Origin: Nymphaea colorata | Taxonomy: Eukaryota; Streptophyta; Magnoliopsida; Nymphaeales; Nymphaeaceae | DNA: 64,000 nt | Direction: 5' to 3' | Assembly (NCBI RefSeq): GCF_008831285.2 | Contig: NC_045138.2 | Location: 43,938,062 to 44,002,061 of the forward strand | Notes under the pieces: generated by a model | Databases searched by the model: none | Seen by the model: only the letters and a program-made list of their open reading frames with translations | Told to the model about the DNA's origin: nothing | Shown here: in pieces, positions 57,701-64,000 of the stretch | Numbering within the stretch: position 1 is the stretch's first letter | Layout of the letters: each line of letters opens with the position of its first letter | Translations under genes and position numbers: made by a program

Positions 57701-58239
57701 TGCACAACCTAACTTTGCCATTTTTCTTGGGGACCACCACGATGTTCGCCAACCATTCGGGGTAATCGATGGCACGAATGAATTTTGCCTTTAGCAAGTC
57801 CTCTAGTCCTTCTTTTACAAGGCCTTCTAGTCGAGGGTCAAGCTTGCGCAATTTTTGCTTAATCGGCTTGCAATTAGGATTTAAGGGCAAACGATGTTCG
57901 ACCAATTGGGGGTCTAAGTCTGGCATATCTTCATAAGTCCAAGCAAAAGCTTCTTGGTTACTTATAAGAAAGTCCACCAATCTTTTCTTCTCATTCACTG
58001 ACAAACTGGTGCCAATTTGAAGAATTTTAGGATCTTCACTGGTTCCAATATTAATTTCTTCAATTGGATCATTCACCAAAGATGAGGGATGTTCTTGTTT
58101 CTGAATCTGAGTGAATTCTGGTAATTCTGACTCGGGTATTGCCATAGGTTCCATTTCACCGACTGCTTGTTCGATAAATGCTTTTTAGAGGGACTTTCGT
58201 GGAAAAAGAATAAACTGAGACATATTGAGTTCCGACATC
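54795..58239 (-). pseudogene. Tat/Ogre pol: reverse transcriptase, RNase H, second RNase H, integrase
   Basis: One frame from about 58150 to 54795 is broken by a single TAA at 55746-55748, after QKDCH. Reverse transcriptase: FRDLNKATPKDDYPLP and an intact YIDD palm (about 57394-57407). The first RNase H follows but reads LLLYITVNESACGG and SKLNPLKYI, with Asn where catalytic Asp is usual. The second, archaeal-type RNase H keeps all expected acidic residues: YFDGS, NMAEYEALI, FGDSQLI and PIADGLA (about 56540-56160). Integrase has an H2C2 zinc domain (HRGDCGGH...CKEC; the stop lies inside it) and core motifs AFDVVGP, SDNGTHF and GNGQAEATNKI. The C-terminus ends LNALHLKKFYA. An upstream stop near 58190 lies before the first ATG (58154). 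Confidence 0.92.
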
Positions 58240-58420
58240 CTGTAAAGAGGATAAAGGAAAGAGTTGGACGAAATTGACAACAAAAAATTACTTGCATTTG
58301 TATATAAAAAAAAAAGGTTCTTAGTTCATAGAATGGGTTCTCTCATGAGACGAGACAAAAAGATGTTCAAAATTACAAAATTCATGGGAGGATTTTGAAA
58401 CAAAAGTGAATACTATTAAC
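58240..58420 (-). other. candidate intron between protease and reverse transcriptase
   Basis: The gag-protease frame and the polymerase frame are out of phase across this stretch. On the minus strand a pyrimidine-rich run ends in CCTCTTTACAG at 58240, a good splice acceptor. A possible donor is GGGGTTAAT with GT at 58420-58419. Ogre elements are known to carry an intron at this place, between protease and reverse transcriptase. The donor choice is uncertain, so the left and right limits are tentative. Confidence 0.5.
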
Positions 58421-60600
58421 CCCCAAGATCTTCTTCAAATTCCTTCATGATATCTCAGTCCTCTCATGTTCATCTGAAAAGAGATGCTAATCGGTTGCAA
58501 GATGCCATCTTCATTTTTTCCAAGGCCAGTGAATGGACGGTAGCCACCTTTCAGAAGCAACTGAAAACCCTTGGGGTTTTTCATGAAATGAACATACAAT
58601 AGGTGTTCTTGGTAACTTTCACGATTGCTTGAAATAGTATAAGCATTCCCAGATGGTTCCTCTATCTCCATGTTCTGCATCCATTCTTCCAAAGGTCTGT
58701 CCTTTGTTGTTCTTATGCTCGGTACATCTACCGGATCAATTGGCCTAGGGAGCATAGGTTGCATCAACCTCTTGACCGGATCCTCAGCACGGACAGTGAT
58801 GACTGATGGACCAAAATTCTATTTCAGGCATTGATGAAGAGTGGATGGGATCCCTCGTACTTGATGGATCCAAGGTCGTCCCAAAAGCAGGTTGTATGAT
58901 GGTGGTACATCTACCACATGAAATACAATACAATGGCTAGTATTTTCAATGATCACATTCATGTCGAGGGTACATTTGCTGTTCATGCCTCGGCCATCGT
59001 ATCCGTAGATCTTGGTATTATCAGAACGATATTTGTTTTCACGAAACCCCAATGTTTTAGCCGTGAGATCAGGACAAATATTCAAACCACTTCCTCCATC
59101 AATCAAAACATGTGGCACCGTCATCCCATTGACCTGAACAACGATGTAAAGAGCATCTTCATGGAAATATCCTCATTTTGAGAGGTCTTTTTCTGAGAAG
59201 GTAATTGACTGATTTTTAGAAGCTTGAATCGAGTCTCCCTCATCCATACGTTCTTCCAAGGGGAGAACGTCCAAATAGCATGGATCTTCATCTGAGGAGT
59301 CATTTGATGATTCATCGCCTTGTAAGATAAAAGTCTTTGGAATCATAGGAAGTTTCTTGGGCAAACTTTCTATCCTGCCATTCATCATAGCAATGAAATC
59401 TAGAGGTTCCTTACCTTGGTCTACCACCATGACTTTGTGTGAGCTGCTCCCAATATAAGGTCGAATGTGCTCTTGTGGATGGTACGGAAGTGGAGTGCCT
59501 GTAGTGATCATGGCCACTGCCGCCTTTCCGTGGTCAGGGAATGGATTCCTTAGTATCTCAAGGGTGTTATCATCACAAATCTTGAGATCTTTGTTGATGA
59601 AGTCTTGAATAATATTTTTGAGGACAAAACAATCCTCAGTGTCATGACCAGGGGTACGATGAAACTTGCACAGTTTTTCTTTATTTCCTCCCATCATTTT
59701 TGGAGGCTCTGATACTTTTGGCAAGACGATAGTTCCTTTGGCGAGAAGGTATTCCAGGATCTTCTCCCGAGACTGGCTCAGAGGAGTGAATTTCCGGTCG
59801 TAGCTCCAACGTGGGTGTTTGTTTTTCCTTTCATCGTCACCTTTGAGAAACTGTGTGTTCTTCTTGAAACTGACGTCCTTGTCATGCTTGTAGTTATTAC
59901 CATGGTCCTTTCTAATGCCAGCATTGGCTATGAAGTGTGCGGGCAACTGTGTCCTTCCTCCTTTCTTTCCATCTTCTTTGTACTTAGGAGCAATAATTCA
60001 ATCAAAATCTCCTTCCTCAATTCCTTCTTCTATCGAGTTTGCTTGTTCAATCAACTCTGCAAAGGTTTTGATCGGGGCATTGTGGATGAGACTTTTCAAG
60101 AGTTGGGCAAGTTTTTTCCTAATGAGTGACAAGGCTTGTGTCTCAGAAATGGGCTCCTTCATCTTATTGCATTGCATTCTCCATTTTTGGATGAATTCTC
60201 GAGCCTTTTCTCCATATTTCTGACGAAGACTGCAAATGGTACTGAGGGTTGGAGCCATGGGAGCATTTTGTTCGAATCTTTCAACAAACATGTTAATCAA
60301 CTTGTCAAACTCCTTCGGCTCGATTGGATTGATATTTTCTTTATACCATTGTGCGGCAATGCCTTCAAGACTTCTTGGAAAATATCGGAACAAAGCTCTG
60401 TTATTTGTCCGAATTTTGTAGCAACCATTGAAAAAGGTTGAAAGATGAACGTGTGGACAAGTGGTTCCATCATATCTCATGAATTCTCTGGGCAAGCCTT
60501 TCACGTCTTCGTCTCCTTCAATGCCAAGGTAGTAGTCCTCACATGAGTATGAACGTTTCCCCTTCCCCTAAGCTTAAGATTGTTCATTCTTTTCTCCATT
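58421..60600 (-). pseudogene. Tat/Ogre gag (main part) and protease
   Basis: From about 60590 the minus strand encodes gag (GLPREFMRYDGTTCPHVHLS; SLEGIAAQWYKENI; FVERFEQNAPMAP), then a linker with CKFHRTPGHDTEDCFVLKNI (about 59600-59660, a zinc-knuckle-like C/H motif), then an aspartic protease reading LIDGGSGLNICP (about 59070-59105) and LLGRPWIH. The region stays in one frame but has three single stops (59998-60000, 59173-59175, 58819-58821), each a TGA or TAG between otherwise continuous segments. A further segment to 58435 (MMQPMLPRPIDPVDV, then GYRPFTGLGKNEDG) links protease to the candidate intron. Single stops rather than deletions indicate recent decay. Confidence 0.88.
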
Positions 60601-61196
60601 TCGTAGAATCTGCGCTTAGTCGAACTTTCATCATCACTTGATTCGACCAATTTTGGCTTGGTCTTTTTCTTCTTGCCCTTGATCTCATTTACTTTTTCTT
60701 CAGAACTCTCACTGTCTGAGCTGCTGCTAGTGATGTATTTCTTTGTCTTTTTTACTTTCTTGGTAGGTTTTCTCTTCCGAACTTTCAGTGGTGATAGGAC
60801 TGGATGAGCTGTTTTCTATCATAACATCTTTTCCCTTTTTATTTTCTTTGTTGTCTTTTTCTTTTTGAGAGAAAACAGTTCGGGTTTTTCTTCCTTACTA
60901 GTTGTCGAATCTGAACCCAAATGGTCTTCATCCTGATTTTCAACAAAAGACTTGTTTTTCTTCTTTCTTTTTTGCTTGGCAGTCTTTTCATTGTCCGGCT
61001 CTGGAGTAACCATCAAGGCCTTTTGCTCTTCTTGCTCTTTCATGAATCGCTCCATGAACAAACGGAACATATAGTAAGCTTCTGGCTCGATTGCTGGGAG
61101 GCCAAGTGTTTCTGGACGGAGTTCAGAGGATGAAGCCTCGTTTTGAGGAGTCTGCTTAGCTTGCGATCTAGTTTCAACCATCTTGTTGGCTTTCAA
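60601..61196 (-). pseudogene. Tat/Ogre gag N-terminal basic region
   Basis: A frame of 125 codons (61196-60819) starts MKANKMVETRSQAKQTPQNE and becomes Lys/Ser-rich (KQKRKKKNKS, then KKKKTTKKIKREK). Between 60819 and 60601 the sequence remains Lys/Ser-rich in another frame. A basic, low-complexity gag N-terminus is common in this lineage. At least one frameshift separates it from the gag core. Confidence 0.7.
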
Positions 61197-61353
61197 GTAT
61201 TCACCTTATGACATAAGAAAATAGAGTTATTGGACGGAAATGATGACAAAATGAAGGTTCATATTTTATTACAAGTTTTTAAAAGTTACATCCAAAGATA
61301 CTAATAAAGATGACAACGACAGAAGGAATACAAAGTTGACAACATAAAACTTT

Positions 61354-62566
61354 TTAGGGAAGGATGGATGGTGGTCGGTTGGCATCCCACCACTCAGCAT
61401 ATTCCTTCTTCACCACTGGGCCTATGAACCAAGTGTATGATATTTGTGTCTTCCATTCTTGTCGAGCTACTGCAAACAATGCTGTCCATTGAGGAGAACT
61501 AAGGTCAAATTCGGGAATAGCTCCAATTGGTGCATGCACAGAGACCATCTTCTGCCTTTAAGAGAACTGTCTCATACATCTATCAGCACAATAATCAACT
61601 ATGAAGGGCCCAAGAGTGTGGTACGCCCATGATGATGGTAAGTGTATCGGGGTAGGCTCTGCCGACGATCACAATAATCCCAAATGATCTCTCCTTCATT
61701 CAATTGCTCGATCAAACGACCGTATTGCTCCAAGGTTGTCAATGATCCATCAGTGTTTCTGAATAGACTGGCTTGGGGTCCCGCATGCTTGAGGAACCAC
61801 AATTGTAAAGCATATGTGCATCCTTCTATGAAGTCGATATCACCAATGGTAAAGCGGGTGAGTCCTTGGTAAAGAAAGGCTAATGCTGTCATTGCTACTA
61901 ACAAGTGTCGGGTCCCTCTATGCCCTCATACTCAAAAAAGTGGGCAATACAGACATTAAAAGGTCACTTCCATTGGTAAAAAGGGTCACTCCTACTGTGC
62001 AGAGCATCATACAATGTTTAATTCTCCCTATGGCTTTTCAAGGTAGGGTAGAAGGTTCAACATAGGTTCCAAATTCTTCATACAAATTTTTCATGTTGAT
62101 GCTTTGATTTCATGGTTTTCTACTAAAGGCCAAGTTTTCCGTCCAGTAAAGTGAGCAATGAGGTCATTTGCATTGACCTTGGTTGGGTTCATAAGGAATT
62201 GTTTTTCCAATAGATCATTTGGGTCACAAGTTTGGGTAGGGAGGTCTAGTATTTCGGCAAATTCATCTAGTAATATTGTCATTTCTCCCTATGGAAACCA
62301 AAAAGAGGAGGTCCTTGGTTCCAACGCTCGGCGATTGCATGTACCAAATTTCCATTAACTGACTGCATTCCTCCAGCTGCCACTGTCTCCAGCCCACATT
62401 CTTCAAAGTAAGAAGGAAACATCCGAGAGAATGTGGGATGCCAAGTCCGATACCATTCAGGAGCCAAAGGTTGAGACTCAAGAGAAATGTAGGTGGACCG
62501 TTCGAGACCTTCCCCAAAGAGGATGTGATCATAAGGGAATGTGACACCACGTTGGAAAGAATACAT
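61354..62566 (-). pseudogene. Tat/Ogre ORF1 upstream of gag
   Basis: Four minus-strand segments together resemble the extra ORF1 of Ogre elements, whose function is unknown. The first (62566-62279) reads MYSFQRGVTFPYDHILFGEG and ends with PPLFGFHREK. The next, in a new frame, starts MTILLDEFAEILDLPTQTCD. Later parts are MLVAMTALAFLYQGLTRFTI (61904) and FDLSSPQWTALFAVARQEWK (about 61520). The block around DEFAEILDLP resembles plant mobile-domain-like proteins. Frameshifts near 62280 and between 61600 and 61540 break it. Confidence 0.65.
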
Positions 62567-63350
62567 CTTGAATGATGACTCTAAAAGATAAAAATTGAAT
62601 TAGTGGAAAACATTGACTAGGTTGACAAAGACAATATGAGGTAGATGTGTGGAATGAGGTTGCAAATCATCACATAAGGTTTCACGCACATCAACATCTA
62701 TCATGAAATAATTTTCTTTTTTTTTTAAAAAATTGGGTATATGAATCTAATTGAGATAATTTTGTGTCACGATAATCCGATATCAAGTTATGCTTATATA
62801 CTTTAGCCAAATGGTTTAGTACGAGCATAGATTCTTCCTTAGGCAACTATAGGTAGAGTTCATCAACTTCTTCTTGATCACTCGTCGATATACCATAAAT
62901 TACCACTCATGGTACTAACGAGGGGGCGTTCCCGCCCAAGGTGTGGTCTAGTTGTAAGGCTTAGTCTTGTGCTACCGCCAAAGACCAAGCCCGGCAACAT
63001 GATGACCGGGACAAATAGGTATGAGAAATTTTGAAATATGAGAAATCATATAAATTGAGTTGTCTCTAATGCAATGTTGCCTAAGTTTGAAGATTAAAAT
63101 AAAAGAGCAAACATGGCTTTCAAACAACTCCTAAATTGAGAAGGGTGGTATGTGATCATAAATATGTGTGAACATGATTGATCCTTCTCAATTAGTCCTA
63201 TGTGCAAGAAAAACATTCACAATCATCAAACAATGCAATGAAATGCCAATGGGGTCGAGGCCAAAATAAGGGACATGCTTTATCATTGGCAATACATGAG
63301 ATGTTCAAATTAATGAAAATGCATCAATAATCATAGGCAAACGATGACGG
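62567..63350 (-). other. Tat/Ogre 5' untranslated leader
   Basis: Non-coding leader between the primer-binding site and ORF1. No gene or strong secondary structure was recognised. Confidence 0.6.
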
Positions 63351-63368
63351 GTCCCATCACGGTCGCCA
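63351..63368 (-). other. Tat/Ogre primer-binding site (likely tRNA-Arg)
   Basis: Minus strand TGGCGACCGTGATGGGAC, two bases from the LTR end. TGGCGACC followed by TGGGA-like text fits the 3' end of a plant tRNA-Arg, the primer type known from Ogre elements. The exact isoacceptor was not checked. Confidence 0.7.
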
Positions 63369-63370
63369 TC

Positions 63371-64000
63371 TGTTTCATCCCAAAATTTTCATTGGTTTTG
63401 GGAGTGCTCCAGAAAAATAAGGTTTTTGTTTTGAAAGAGGAAAGAAAGGGACTCGCCCGTCGGTACGAGGATCGACCGTTCCCGGCGCCTTTACCGGGGG
63501 TAATCAACCCAAGGACTATGTTTATCATTGATGCATTTCGTTTTAACTTAAACATCTTTTTGATTCTATATGCGGTGTAGAAAATATTGAAAGTTTGGAG
63601 TTTCAAACTTTTGAAAAGGTTCTTGAAGAATTGCTTGAAAATGTGAAATGTTTTGAGGAAAAAGTGAAACTAGTAAATATCATTTGAAAAACTTGTGAAA
63701 ACATTTTGAAATCACTTTAGTGTTCTCTTAAGACTTTAAGTAGGTTTGAGATTTTGCTCTAATTCGGTTACCACCTAGCTAGAGCTCCATCCCTTCTTGC
63801 TTAAGTTCCTTTGGAGAGGTGCTTGTGATCATAAGTGAAATAAAGTGGGTGAGAATGCATGGATGCATTTACCCTATATGATTGAAAAAAATGTAAAACA
63901 TTCCTACCACAACATTCATCTAATGTCATTCCTACCACAACATACATCTAAGATTTCGTTTTATAATTATTGTATATAAAAGAAGGAAAAGTTTTTGAAA
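63371..64000 (-). repeat. Tat/Ogre 5' LTR (partial, continues past the window)
   Basis: Aligns along its whole visible length to 51268-51900 with about nine substitutions and a few single-base indels. The remaining ~2.4 kb should lie beyond the window. Confidence 0.93.

Larger units (their letters stand above)
51268..64000 (-). mobile_element. Tat/Ogre-type Ty3/gypsy retrotransposon (5' LTR runs off the window)
   Basis: Two copies of a long LTR begin at 51268 (TGTTTGCATCCC) and 63371 (TGTTTCATCCC). The internal part on the minus strand carries, from 5' to 3', an extra ORF1, gag, protease, reverse transcriptase, RNase H, an additional archaeal-type RNase H and integrase. The second RNase H between the first and integrase defines the Tat lineage, and the ORF1 plus a candidate intron before the reverse transcriptase point to Ogre-like elements. 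The left flank is GGTTG (51263-51267), one target-duplication copy; its partner is outside the window. The visible ~630 bp of the two LTRs differ at about nine positions by eye (~1.4%). Complete size would be about 15 kb. Coding regions carry few lesions. Confidence 0.92.

Noticed and set aside
54795-61196. Possible integrated plant pararetrovirus, because of long gag-pol frames
   Set aside because: There are LTRs, a tRNA-like primer site, a polypurine tract and an integrase, and no movement-protein or other caulimovirid motif was recognised; it is a gypsy retrotransposon.

Overview
The window looks like nuclear DNA of a land plant, almost certainly a flowering plant. It is dominated by plant-type LTR retrotransposons (Ty1/copia and Ty3/gypsy), has LINE remnants, carries decayed plastid gene fragments, and holds one intact intronless pentatricopeptide-repeat (PPR) gene. 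The species cannot be named from the sequence. I found no tRNA, rRNA, CRISPR array or bacterial-style operon.

Layout: 0.26-0.6 kb, one end of a CACTA-type DNA transposon. 1.4-2.1 kb, a decayed LINE (- strand). 4.9-9.5 kb, Copia-1 (+), with LTRs, a 5-bp target duplication and a deletion that removes the primer-binding site and gag start. 9.7-11.8 kb, a much older copia relic. 12.7-18.9 kb, a long non-coding stretch, possibly an old gypsy LTR, ending in a repeat shared with the element at 54 kb. 20.1-22.6 kb, AT-rich DNA with plastid rpoC1 and rpoC2 fragments. 23.1-26.7 kb, the PPR gene, probably an orthologue of Arabidopsis At5g15280. 27.7-32.9 kb, Copia-2 (-). 33.0-36.6 kb, microsatellites, a tandem duplication and a GC-rich foldback. 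36.6-41.8 kb, Copia-3 (-). 43.7-48.0 kb, a Tekay/Del-like gypsy fragment (5' LTR plus gag only, -). 48.4-48.8 kb, a second GC-rich foldback beside a (TA)n tract. 50.5-51.26 kb, a LINE 3' coding end (-), cut by the next element. 51.27 kb to the window end, a large Tat/Ogre-type gypsy element (-) with ~3 kb LTRs; its 5' LTR runs off the window.

Only the PPR gene looks like a working host gene. Its product probably enters mitochondria and binds organellar RNA. All the transposon polyproteins carry stops, frameshifts or lost catalytic residues and are called pseudogenes. By eye, LTR divergence suggests that the Tat/Ogre element is youngest (~1.4% substitutions over the 630 bp seen), then Copia-3 (~3.5%), then Copia-1 and Copia-2 (~5%). 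I see no convincing undescribed system. The items most worth a second look are the Tat/Ogre element (upstream ORF1, candidate PRO-RT intron, dual RNase H with a decayed first copy), the 29-bp near-perfect foldback at 36.2 kb, and the palindrome-flanked plastid fragments at 20-22 kb.
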